DNA of 64,000 nucleotides from Capsicum annuum (Eukaryota > Streptophyta > Magnoliopsida > Solanales > Solanaceae): positions 111,390,296 to 111,454,295 of the forward strand of contig NC_061120.1 in assembly GCF_002878395.1 (NCBI RefSeq), in the 5' to 3' direction. Position 1 is the stretch's first letter. The number at the start of each line of letters is the position of its first letter. The notes under the pieces are model-generated. The model did no database searches and was not told the origin of the DNA. It was given only the letters and a program-made list of their open reading frames with translations. The position numbers and the translations under genes are program-made. Positions 55,341 through 64,000 of the stretch are shown here, piece after piece.

Positions 55341-56160
55341 ATTCTTCTGGATATATTGTAGATGGTAAAATTTGTGATCGAAAAAATAATAATCAGATAA
55401 GAAAAATATCGTAAAAAAATATTTTATTTGATTTTAAATAGTGAGTGTTACAATCTCTATGAATTCTTAAATTCTTCTTTTCAAATATAAATTCAAGGGC
55501 CTTCGAGCTTGGTCTTGAATCTTGATGATTTGAGCTTGACTTGTATTTAATTCAAGGACTTTTGAGCTTGTTCTTGAATTTAGTGGTCTTGATCTTGACT
55601 TGTACTGGAATCCAAGGGCTTTTGAGTTTGATCTTGAATGAAGTGATCTTGATCTTGACTTGTATTTGAATCTAAGGGGGTTTGCACTTGATATTGAATC
55701 TTTCTCTTGATTTTGAGGTGTATTTGAACTTGATTGCTTAAACTTGTAGCTTATAGAAAAAACTGCGGCATTTGATCTACGAACTCTCTCTAGCTTTTTG
55801 TTAGAGTTCCTCCTCTTTTCTAAATTATGAGACCCCTATTTACATTTATGGAATTGACAAGTTGTGATGAAGAAAAGCTTCTTTCGGTCAATCAGATTTA
55901 AGTATACGACGATATTTGATTGGTCAAAATATGTCATTTGTACACATGATGCATTTTTATTGGTCCTTGATTTCACTAGGCATGTTACATCATTTTGACA
56001 CATGACATGATCCTATTTACTTCTTCACTTGACTTGGCGTGCCATGTCATTCGACATGTGGCACCAAATTGGGACTCTAGAATAGGAATAGATGTTGATC
56101 TTTGCAAAATGGACTAATTATTTGTAGCTCAAATTAATGACAAACCCCCAAAAAATTAGA
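55341..56160. mobile_element. Degenerate LTR-like repeat
   Basis: Sequence with TGTTACAATCTCTATGAATT, a minisatellite, CTCTCTCTAG and pieces such as TTTGATTGGTCAAAATATGT and CATTTTGACACATGACATG resembles a dispersed LTR-like repeat of Solanaceae that I know only as a pattern. Boundaries, orientation and superfamily are not resolved. Confidence 0.35.
55491..55728. repeat. 60-bp minisatellite, four copies
   Basis: Units begin at 55491, 55550, 55610 and 55670 (59-60 bp spacing), each with ATTCAAGG(G/A)-CTTTTGAGCTTG-TCTTGA-TTGACTTGTATTTG-like content. The copies are diverged, and the fourth is the most altered. Confidence 0.85.
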
Positions 56161-56342
56161 CTTTTATTAAATTTGTATTTATTGAAAATGAATCCAATTA
56201 TATTAAGTAATAATATTTGTTTGGACTAATATAATTAGTATTTGAGCAATCACAAATACCCCATTTTCGAGATTTATTGAGATATTTAATCTTTCGAAGA
56301 TTAGTCTTGAAGTATTAACTTGATGTCTTAATTACAATAACA

Positions 56343-56372
56343 CTAGTAAATTGGCCCACGCTTCGCGCGACT
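56343..56372 (-). mobile_element. Helitron-like 3' terminus
   Basis: The minus strand reads GTCGCGCGAAGCGTGGGCC, then AATTTACTAG followed by T. A GC-rich, formerly palindromic hairpin about ten bases before a CTRR end (CTAG) with a T next to it is the signature of Helitron 3' ends in plants. The stem is partly broken by substitutions. No 5' TC end or helicase ORF was found, so at most a non-autonomous or truncated copy extends to the right. Confidence 0.5.
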
Positions 56373-57353
56373 ATAAAAGAGTTCACATAATAAGAAATGA
56401 AATTATTTTTTATTTCTTGACATCAAATTATCAAAAAATAAATTATTACAACTATAATAATACCTTCAAATTCACTTAAAATAAATACTTTAAAATAAAA
56501 TATATAATTCTTAGTTCGAAATGTTTCGTAAAACTTAATTTTTAAAATAAAGACAACAAATTCAAATCATAACAAAATTTATGAAAATATAAAATACCAT
56601 AATGATACTACACTATTCAAATGGATCAAGAATATATATATTTTATGAATATATCTATCTATCTATACGTATATACACACACACACATACATACATACAC
56701 ACTCTCATTTTACTATCTTCTTTTATGTTAACACATACATACATACGCAATCTCATTGTGCTGCCTTCTTTTTGTATTTTCTTTTGGAATATCATTCCTA
56801 AAAATCTTAGCCATAATTCACAATTGACCAAGGATGATAGAGTCACAATTAGAAATTCTGTAAAATTTATTTTCTTTTCTTATTTTTCTCTTTTTTCTCA
56901 TTTCGTTTTTCATTTTTTGTTTTAAACTTATTCATTTCTTTCATTCTCCTCAAAATCAATCTTTTCCTTCTTAATAATCTCTTTAGATTGACACTTACTA
57001 TTTTTACTTCATCTTTTATTTATATCCTCTGATATAGAGAAGAATTAAAGAATTAATAAAAAAATATATTAATTAAATCACACTTCTAATTAATTATCCA
57101 TTAAAATTTATTCAAATTGTATACATGTCAACTATTTTGACATTGAGAAAGTATATAATAAGAGAGAACATAGATATTTTAATTTAAATATTTGCACTTA
57201 TAAAATATTTCTTATATCAAGTAAGTATATATGTAACTACTATGCAGAACAGATGATATGATAAATATCATTAAATGTCATGAATTTTTATATTTTAATA
57301 TTTATTTTCAATAAAATTTATCTTTTAAATACCAATAATTATTACTTACTTAC
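56373..57353. other. AT-rich stretch, possibly the Helitron body
   Basis: No ORF with recognisable similarity. ACACACACATACATACATAC-type microsatellite at 56674-56700 with a second ACATACATACATAC run at 56733-56746. Pyrimidine-rich at 56860-56980. Confidence 0.4.
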
Positions 57354-57633
57354 CTTTTTAATAGCAATAGTTACTACATTGATTACTATAATTTTCTTTA
57401 AGTAAAGGTAAGATAATACATGAAAATAAAGAATTTTTAAGAGAAGATATTTTTTATGCAATGATTTTAATTCTATCACATTGAAAATGAAATAAATAAT
57501 TTTTACTATTGTTGCTTAGCTTTTTAATAACAATAGTTACTACATTGATTACTACAATTTTCTAAAAAAAAAAAGGTAAGATAATACATGAAAGTAAAGA
57601 ATTTTTAGAAGAAGATATTTTTATGTAATAAAA
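57354..57633. repeat. 166-bp imperfect direct repeat
   Basis: CTTTTTAATAGCAATAGTTA at 57354 and CTTTTTAATAACAATAGTTA at 57520 start two copies of about 113 bp, including AAGGTAAGATAATACATGAA and GAAGATATTTTT, with a few substitutions and indels. Confidence 0.85.
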
Positions 57634-57701
57634 TAATTAAGATAAATGATTTCCTAATTTAAGAATTCAAGAATAAAAAATAAATTAAAAAGAAATAAAA
57701 T

Positions 57702-57857
57702 AAAATAAAAAGCATGAAAACAACAACAACAACAAACCCAGTATATTTCCACATAGTGGGGTCTGGAGAGGGTAAGATGTATGCAGTCCATACCACTACC
57801 TTCGAAGAAGTAGAAAGGCTGTTTCGGATAGACCCCCAGCAAAATAAAAAGCCTGAA
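57702..57857 (-). mobile_element. TS-type SINE with target-site duplication
   Basis: The body 57719-57840 on the minus strand contains GGGGGTCTATCCGAAACAGC, CTACCTTC-type words inverted as GAAGGTAGTGGTATGGACTG, CCTCTCCAGACCCCACTATG and a GTTGTTGTTGTT 3' end. This is the well-known Solanaceae TS SINE pattern, here 5'-truncated (about 120 bp). It is flanked by AAAATAAAAAGCATGAA (57702-57718) and AAAATAAAAAGCCTGAA (57841-57857), a 17-bp target duplication with one mismatch. SINEs are copied by LINE machinery. Confidence 0.88.
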
Positions 57858-57924
57858 TAATACTTATTAATAGAATATAAATCTTAATCACGTGAACGTA
57901 AATGAGAAATATAAGGAAAAACTT

Positions 57925-57927
<3 letters not shown>

Positions 57928-57967
<40 letters not shown>
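57928..57967. repeat. (AT)n microsatellite
   Basis: About 20 uninterrupted AT units. Confidence 0.95.
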
Positions 57968-57971
<4 letters not shown>

Positions 57972-58034
57972 GTTTCTGCTCATTTTCATTAGTTCATATA
58001 TCCTATTTTTTTGCTAGAAATTCATAAAATCATC

Positions 58035-58341
58035 ATTTTTACTCCAAATTTTATGCATAATCTTCTCCTCTTCCATATACAACTTATATAATATAAAATG
58101 TTATATAAAGTAGCCCTAGAAAAAGAAAAGAAGAGAATAAAATTGTCATAAATATAAAGTAAAATTCCTATTTTTACTCCAAATTTTATGCATAATCTTC
58201 TCCTCTTCCATATACAACTTATATAATAGAAAATGTTATATAAAGTAGCCCTAGAAAAAGAAAAGAAGAGAATAGAATTATCATAAATATAAAATAGTTC
58301 TAGAAAAACGGAGAAAGAGATTAGAATTCTCATAAATATTT
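58035..58341. repeat. 135-bp tandem duplication with a partial third copy
   Basis: ATTTTTACTCCAAATTTTAT begins at 58035 and at 58170. The copies are nearly identical (differences such as AATATAAAATG/AATAGAAAATG). The last 50 bp recur once more, diverged, at about 58292-58341. The 117-codon minus frame at 58022-58375, with its internal protein repeat, is produced by this duplication and is not a gene. Confidence 0.9.
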
Positions 58342-58505
58342 TTGTCAACTCGATTGTATACAATTTCAATACCAATTTTTTTTAAATACATCATCCTACA
58401 CTATCAATCTATTTTTTTCTTTGATGACAAAGAACTTAAATAAACATAGCACTCGCCACACAAAACATTGAAATCAATGAAAATAACATCCAAATTAACA
58501 GATGA

Positions 58506-58815
58506 CACCATTGATAATTCTATTGTGTATTTGCTTGCTTTCTCTGAATTCATTAGGGCCTCAAAAAGCCCATCCATCACTCTTTCCAATAGTCCTTTCT
58601 TCTTGCTTTCACAATCTATAATTCTTGGCCCATAAATAAATGAAGATTTATGAATGTTTGAAAATTATTTTACCTTCATGCTATATGTCCCGCTAAAGCT
58701 TGGTTCCTTCTCGGCAAATTCAAAGGACTTACCATGAGCAGTCACAAAAAGAGTAGCGTTCCCAATTTGGAACCATTTACTCCGACAATGCCATGAATAC
58801 ACTTATATAGTATCT
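58506..58815 (-). pseudogene. Kinesin motor-domain gene fragment
   Basis: On the minus strand the stretch 58631-58506 reads GPRIIDCESKKKGLLERVMD then GLFEALMNSEKASKYTIELS-MV. This is the kinesin motor region just after the P-loop, closest in my memory to plant kinesin-1 type motors. Upstream are TYSMK (about 58674-58688), the expected end of the nucleotide-binding loop, and CIHGIVGVNG then LFVTAHG (58735-58815), the strand before the P-loop. The P-loop itself is lost: intron-like GTAAGTCC...TTTAG separates the parts, and a second GTAAAATAAT follows TYSMK. Homology stops after LSMV. Kinesins move along microtubules by ATP hydrolysis; this piece of about 100 codons cannot. It is a degraded or captured exon cluster, and the only host-gene-like coding sequence I find. 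Confidence 0.6.
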
Positions 58816-59399
58816 GGAAAAGTTATGTATCAATGTCAAAGAGAGGGTAATTAAGGAATTTTAAAAGGGGGCACTTTGAAATTCTGTAACGTTAACAATT
58901 ATAATAATTCATTGTGAATGTGGAGAAAATGTAACCGTTTCTTATTATGTGACAGTTACATTTTTCCTTTAAAAGAATAAAAGAGATTTCTAACATATAA
59001 AATGTGAAAAAAGTCCAAAAAATATGGTAAAAGATAAATGTCTCTCTTGACATTCAAGAAATGCCACATTAGCAGACTACTTTGTCTCTTTTATATATAT
59101 ATAGAGAGAGAGAGAGAGAGATTTGTGTAGGAATTAAAAAAACTATAGACCAATACATGCCATACCAAATTATAATATATTTTAATTAAATATTTGACAT
59201 ATATGTATATATTTGGTCATATTATATTTAAACTGATTGAGGGGTTGACATACTCTATTAGCCGGTGCATGTTTCCCAATTTTCATGGAATTGACACACT
59301 GTAGTTTGGCTTAGGATTTTCTTTTTTAAATCCAAATTTGGTGGTGCCTCCATACAACCCTCGCTTAAAGCTTCCCAATTAGATTCGGGATGCTTATAT
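58816..59399. other. Stretch without a recognised gene
   Basis: Contains a TATATATATA run followed by a GAGAGAGAGA run (59090-59121). Upstream of the kinesin fragment on the minus strand CTTTTCCAG (58814-58822) could be its splice acceptor. No further kinesin exons were recognised. Confidence 0.4.
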
Positions 59400-59610
59400 T
59401 TTTACAAACTTGAACTGCCCCAATTCCCATCCAATTGGGAGTGTGCCACCTTCTCAAGAACATGAAAACTTCTCCTAGTTCTGTTTCAACAGGAGACTAT
59501 TCCTGTCTTACTGTATCTATAAATAGATGGACATTCTCTAATATTTTGATGTTGCAGTGTCGCAAGTCACACAAGGGAGCATCATGCAAGGTAATTTTTT
59601 TTTCTTTTTT
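59400..59610 (+). promoter_or_regulatory. Possible promoter and small exon
   Basis: CTATAAATAGATGG (59518-59531) is a good plant TATA box in a locally less AT-rich, non-repetitive-looking segment. Downstream, TTGCAG (59553-59558) and AAGGTAATTT (59587-59596) bracket a 31-33-bp stretch with acceptor- and donor-like ends. The frame 59435-59716 crosses it, but its second half is a T-rich run and does not look coding. No product is recognised. Confidence 0.25.
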
Positions 59611-60215
59611 CTTCCTCTTAATTTTCATTACTTTTTTCATATCTCTATATATTATTGGTAAAAAATTAATATCTCATCGCAGAAATGTCAAATTCATGAA
59701 CTGTTTATTGTTTTAGAAACTAACTTCGAGATCTACATCATATTCAAAATTCAAACTTAAAATCCTTCAGTATATTTCTAAACATTTTTTTAAGTTAGCT
59801 TTAAACTTTATCATGCATAAACTTTCAGCAAGTCTTGAAAAGGGAAGGACAAAATCTTAAGTTGTTTGATTCTTTCAAAACTAGATAAAAAGATTTGTAA
59901 GATATTTGAAATTCATAATTTAATATAATTGGTATCTTCTTACATGTTATTTCAAAATAAAATTTGGATTTTAACGCACCAGCAGTGTTAAGCTTATGCG
60001 ATGACGCCAAAAAATTTGTATCTCAATATAGGAGTATCGATATCATGATCCTATTAATTCTATAAAAATCAAACACATATAGATAAAACATATCCAAAAG
60101 TCAAAATTTAAAACCTCTCTGATCAATCTAGATAAATTTCTAAAGTTGACCCTAAATGTTGTCCCGTAGAGAATTCATATTTTTGATGTCTCACCAAAGA
60201 ATTTACATCTTGATG
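59611..60215. other. Stretch without a recognised gene
   Basis: AT-rich, no ORF of substance and no termini noticed until the LTR at 60216. Confidence 0.4.
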
Positions 60216-62255
60216 TGTCACGACCCGATTTCAAAAGTCATGATGGTACCTACCTTATCCTACTAGTAGGCACGCCAAGACAAGCCATAACCTAAAATAA
60301 TAGGTAATGGGCTACCAGGCAGAAATAAAAAAAATACCACATATAATGATAACAGTAGTAATAATAAGTCAAATATAGAAAGAAAACATATAAAGTATAT
60401 CAAATGAAAGAAGAAAAAGGAATAAAATATACAAATAAATTCCTCCCAAGACATGGTAAGGTCGGTACTAGAGACATTACTAAAAGTTATCCAAAGTACT
60501 AGACAGAATCCAAAACATACACAATATGTACAAGCAGTCCAGAGCATAAAATACTAAACTGGAACAAATAGAAGAGGATCAGCCTCGGATGACAACAAGC
60601 TTACCCTGCTCTGAATTTGTACTGGAAATAGGAATCACGTCAATGTCAGCTGTTAGTAATTAGATCTGCATCAGGGTAAAGATGCAGAAATATAGTATGA
60701 GTACCAAAGTAATAGGTACTCAGTAGCATCATCGACCGATATAGTTCAATATAGGAAAAGTATAACTAAAATGCGAGGGTGTAGTCTAACTCTACAGTAA
60801 ATAGAGATAGAAAGGTAAACAACTATTGAGCTACGTAAATGAGATAAAGGAATAAGTAAAAGCGATACATAATGATAAATAATGCAGTAATAAAAGGCAA
60901 ACCAAACATCACCTAATTTAGCTCCCATAAGCCGGCCAGGCACACTAAAGAAGACAATTAACTTAATTGTGCCCCCATAAGTCGGTGAGACACACAAGAA
61001 GTAATTTTAAGAAAAGTGTAAATAATCCATAGCTGAATCAATCACATGGAATCATAGTATTCATCCAAATGCACCAGGCTCGAATCGACAGCAATAGGTA
61101 GTAAAGAGAGGCCAGACGCCGAACTTGAAGTGGTAATGGTTGGATAATAATAAGAGGTCATATGACGAACTCGAACACATAATAAGAAGCCACATATATG
61201 TTATACAACAAACAAATAATCAGATGTCGTACTAGAATCGGAACACAGAAGAACCATAACTCCTGAAATAAGAATAATTAGTACAAGAACTCCCAGATCA
61301 TAACCAGATGCCAGACTCGAATTAGAACTTATAGTAAACATACCCAACTGCAAAATTAAAATCCAAACCATATCGTACCAATGTAAAAATGGTGCAAAAA
61401 TTTCACAATAAATGACATAAATAAACTATATCCTAACCTAAAATCATAATTAAAATACATTTAAGTAACCACATGTAACTTAGTTAAAAAAGGAATGAAT
61501 CCTATTGAAACCCAAGGGGTTGCACCACACTATCGAGACCAAGTCCTTCAAAGTCAATCACAGGAAAAAACATAATAAAGCAACTAGGAACACAATACAA
61601 TGTAGGAAGAGTAAAGGACACAAGATTTAACATGGAAACCAACTTACTCCAAGAGGAAAAATCATGGCTTGCCCTCACAAGAACCCAAAAGTTTCACTAA
61701 AATCAAACTCGTGATTAAAGATTCAAACTTGAACCTAAATCTAGGTTCTCCTTTTTGTAGTAACTCTACTACAACTTCACTTTGACAAATCTTCCAAGAC
61801 TCCCTCAATACTATTAATTCTAACCAGTGTCAAGCTTAGGAAAATCTACCTAAGCACTCTAAAAGAAAGGAAAACAAAAGAACATTACTCTTATAGACCG
61901 AGTAATTCAATTACAAATCAAGCTTTACTCAATAATACTTTTTATTCCAGCACACACATACAGCTAAGTGCTTGAGCAATGTTGAATATGAAGTTTTTGC
62001 GTCTTTCTCTCTTTAGCTCTCTAATTTTAAATTTGAAAAAAACACTTGATGAAAAAGCATCCTTTTTTATAGTGAAGTGATGATTAGGATTGAAATATAA
62101 TTGGATCAGGTGTCCTAAGTAGTACAAGCAGCACCTACACAATTTGTTAGAAAAGAGGATAAAACTGTGCAGATGCGTGCCAGCTATACTGTACCTTTGA
62201 GCATCCAGGGACCTGGTCCCTTGAAGTCAACTACTCATTATTAGAATAAGATACA
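60216..62255 (-). mobile_element. Gypsy LTR, solo or truncated
   Basis: Starts on the plus strand as TGTCACGACCCGATTTCAAA, the LTR end type seen at 48542. On the minus strand a TATA-like CACTATAAAAAAGG (62061-62074) precedes a leader with GAGAGCTAAAGAGAGAAAG. The right end is uncertain; AGATACA at 62249-62255 gives a TG...CA pair but no matching 5-bp target duplication. No primer-binding site is found left of 60216, so no internal region is attached there. Confidence 0.55.
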
Positions 62256-62880
62256 AAAATTTTCTCTCTTTTTGATGACAACAAACCATCCATATACTTT
62301 TTAGCATCAGTAATCATTCATCATATTTAATTAGTGTGATTACCACTACTGAAAATGAATGTTCCCCCTATCATGCAATACCATGCTTCCACCATTTACA
62401 ACTTAAGTACGTGGTCCCTTATTGTTATTTTTAGTAAGAACTCAACTCATTTGCTTCCTCCTTTCATAATGCCTTATCATATTTCCCCTATAAATATGCA
62501 CTATTATTTATTTCCTCTATCAACATGCCACACATGAGCATACACACCCAGTCCTTACGTATAAAGTCAGTATTCTCCCTTTTGGTGTCATTGAAAAGGA
62601 ATAACAGTAAACCAAGAGTAAATATAAGCACAGGTTAGTTAACCTATGTCCAATAGGGAAATAATAACACGAAGAACAGTTTGCAAAAAGAACAAATGTA
62701 ACAACAAAATAAGATTCATTCAGTCATAATAGTCAATACCAGTACAATCATACTAGGATAACACAAAAAATAAATTCTCTTTAAGATCCAACATAAAAAC
62801 CAAAATATGAGACTAGCATTGGATTGATGAGAAAACAGGGATAATAGGGCTTAGGTTGAGGGAGGTTTGGGGAAAGGGAC
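62256..62880. other. Untranslated region between LTR and decayed ORF
   Basis: No ORF with similarity. GAGGTTTGGGGAAAGGGA at 62861-62878 is purine-rich. If the ORF at 62881-63894 belongs to an LTR element, this would be its 3' flank. Confidence 0.35.
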
Positions 62881-63894
62881 TTAAGCAACATCTTCATTCT
62901 TGCATTTTTAACACTGTGGGCATCTAATAACTTTTTTGTGAGGACCTTCACTTTTAACATTCAATACTTGAACTTCACCAATTAGTTCTACCACTTTATC
63001 CTAGAGCTTTGCATTTTCAGCTGCAAGTTCTTCAGTGGCACCTGATCCTTTAGAACCTAACCTTTGATTCTGTATTTTTAGGTTCACTATCTTAATGTCC
63101 GTAACAACCAATTTTATCCTTAATTCCTATATTTTCTTGAACAACCTCTCTTGAATATTTATAAACTCAAATACTTGAGATACTGATCCAATTTTGCCCT
63201 CTATGCATTCATTCTCCATAAAAGTTTTCAGACTAAACATCTGATTCGTTGTTCCAGGTGTTCACTAAGTTTCATCCATACCATAATGTTCATATACCTT
63301 ATTCAAGAGATATCCATATGGAATACCATGTTTTCTTATCTTTTTATAAAGCACTTTATATGTATGCTCTATCATTAGAGCAGGAAGACTTATCAATTCA
63401 AACTTGCTCAAGCATTCAATTCAAAATAGGTCAACACCAGAGAAAATTGTTATTCTTTTAGATCCTAGCAATAAAACCTTGTTAATGAATTCAAATACCA
63501 GTTGATACTCACTTATCATGAATTTCTTTTTCACTGCAGTTATGGAAGTCCCTTCTACCTTTGATTCATTGATCATGAACTCAGTTGAGAGGTGCTTCTT
63601 CACAACTGTCCTCACACCTATTATAGGTACATCTAAGATCTTTCCCAATAATTATTTATCCAGATTGATAAGCCTCCTTTACACCTAGAAATTCAAACTT
63701 AGACCATCTTTTGAGAATTCCATGGTGTAATAAAGTTCCCTTACCTCATTTTTAAAGACCATCGGTGCTATTTTCTCAAATAGATATAGCCATCCTTGGT
63801 GCCTAACATATTTTACAAACACCACCATCCCAGGCTTCTCATAAATTATAGGATTAAAAACTCTTCCTAACAAAAACTTCTGTGTTATCAGTTT
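62881..63894 (-). pseudogene. Decayed ORF of unknown transposon-associated family
   Basis: A single minus-strand frame of about 335 codons reads through with roughly eight in-frame stops and no visible frameshift. It contains LGRVFNPIIYEKPGMVVFVK, VREFYY-like VRELYYTMEF, LGKILDVPIIGVR, SEYQLVFEFINKVLL, LPALMIEHTYKVLYKKIRKH, GIPYGYLLNKVYEHYG and TPGTTNQMF. A helical EELAAENAKL, stop, DKVVELIGEV and a cysteine cluster RCPQC, stop, KC end at a stop at 62881. I recall similar uncharacterised proteins as repeated in Solanaceae genomes and therefore suspect a transposable-element ORF, but the family has no function known to me. Confidence 0.5.
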
Positions 63895-64000
63895 TTAATC
63901 CTTATTTCTCTAGACATGTCTTTCATTTCTTCCTCCCTTTTCATTCTTTTGGGCTCACTATTTGGCTCTTATTTTTTAATAGTTTTTATCCTCTTTGGAC
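63895..64000 (-). other. Possible upstream part of the decayed ORF
   Basis: The minus strand in another frame reads EPKRMKREEEMKDMSREIR (about 63910-63970), charged and plausible as an N-terminal extension after one frameshift. It is cut by the window end. Confidence 0.25.

Noticed and set aside
56602..56925. 107-codon ORF with Thr-His-Thr runs
   Set aside because: Product of ACACAC/ACATAC microsatellites and a T-rich tract.
58022..58375. 117-codon minus-strand ORF with an internal repeat
   Set aside because: Entirely explained by the 135-bp tandem duplication; codon content follows the AT-rich DNA repeat.
60211..60215. TGATG as a target duplication of the LTR at 60216
   Set aside because: No TGATG adjoins a plausible right end; that boundary is unresolved.

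Overview
This window is repeat-dominated plant nuclear DNA, almost certainly from a Solanaceae species. The evidence is a SINE of the Solanaceae TS type (57719-57840), LTR families with TGTCACGACCC-type termini, several plant-specific Ty3/gypsy lineages (Athila-like, and Tekay/Del-like chromoviruses) and a strongly AT-rich background. I see no intact host gene, no tRNA or rRNA gene, no CRISPR array and no prokaryotic system. The longest undamaged reading frames (177-178 codons) are pieces of retrotransposon polyproteins. The species cannot be fixed from what is visible.

Layout. 1-1844 is a gypsy LTR fragment. 1856-9012 is a plus-strand Athila-like element whose gag-to-integrase block (about 2056-5405) lies inverted between a plus-strand gag fragment and a plus-strand 3' ORF tail. 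It ends in an LTR (7477-9012) that has a polypurine tract on its left and a primer-binding site on its right. A pol-less stretch with an unrecognised ORF follows (9116-9603). 9656-30740 is a plus-strand Tekay-like chromovirus; its 5' LTR is split by a complete, opposite-strand Athila-like element (11210-24889) with two LTRs, gag, protease, RT/RNase H, integrase and a long extra 3' ORF. 30740-37164 holds an Athila-type LTR remnant, a second 3' ORF, its 3' UTR and an LTR. 37165-43530 is a minus-strand Tekay-like element cut off inside integrase. 43537-45316 is a minus-strand Ty1/copia fragment.

45317-52839 is a three-level nest: a degenerate terminal-inverted-repeat element containing a copia element (46203-52665), which contains a solo gypsy LTR (48542-51406). 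From 52840 onward the density of large elements drops. This part holds a hAT-type MITE with target-site duplication, a perfect 169-bp tandem duplication, an assembly gap inside an (AT)n tract, a 60-bp minisatellite, a Helitron-like terminus, the SINE, two more duplications, a fragment of a kinesin motor-domain gene on the minus strand (58506-58815), a long gypsy LTR, and a decayed ORF (62881-63894) that keeps one reading frame despite stops.

How the pieces work together. Each autonomous element once encoded the usual capsid (gag), protease, reverse transcriptase, RNase H and integrase for copy-and-paste transposition. Today every copy carries stops, frameshifts or lost catalytic residues. The most interesting structure is non-coding: blocks conserved between otherwise diverged Athila-type LTRs and 3' UTRs, and arrays of short repeats just upstream of the LTR TATA boxes, one of which uses the same word in two unrelated clades. 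All of this was read by eye; no alignment or database search was run.
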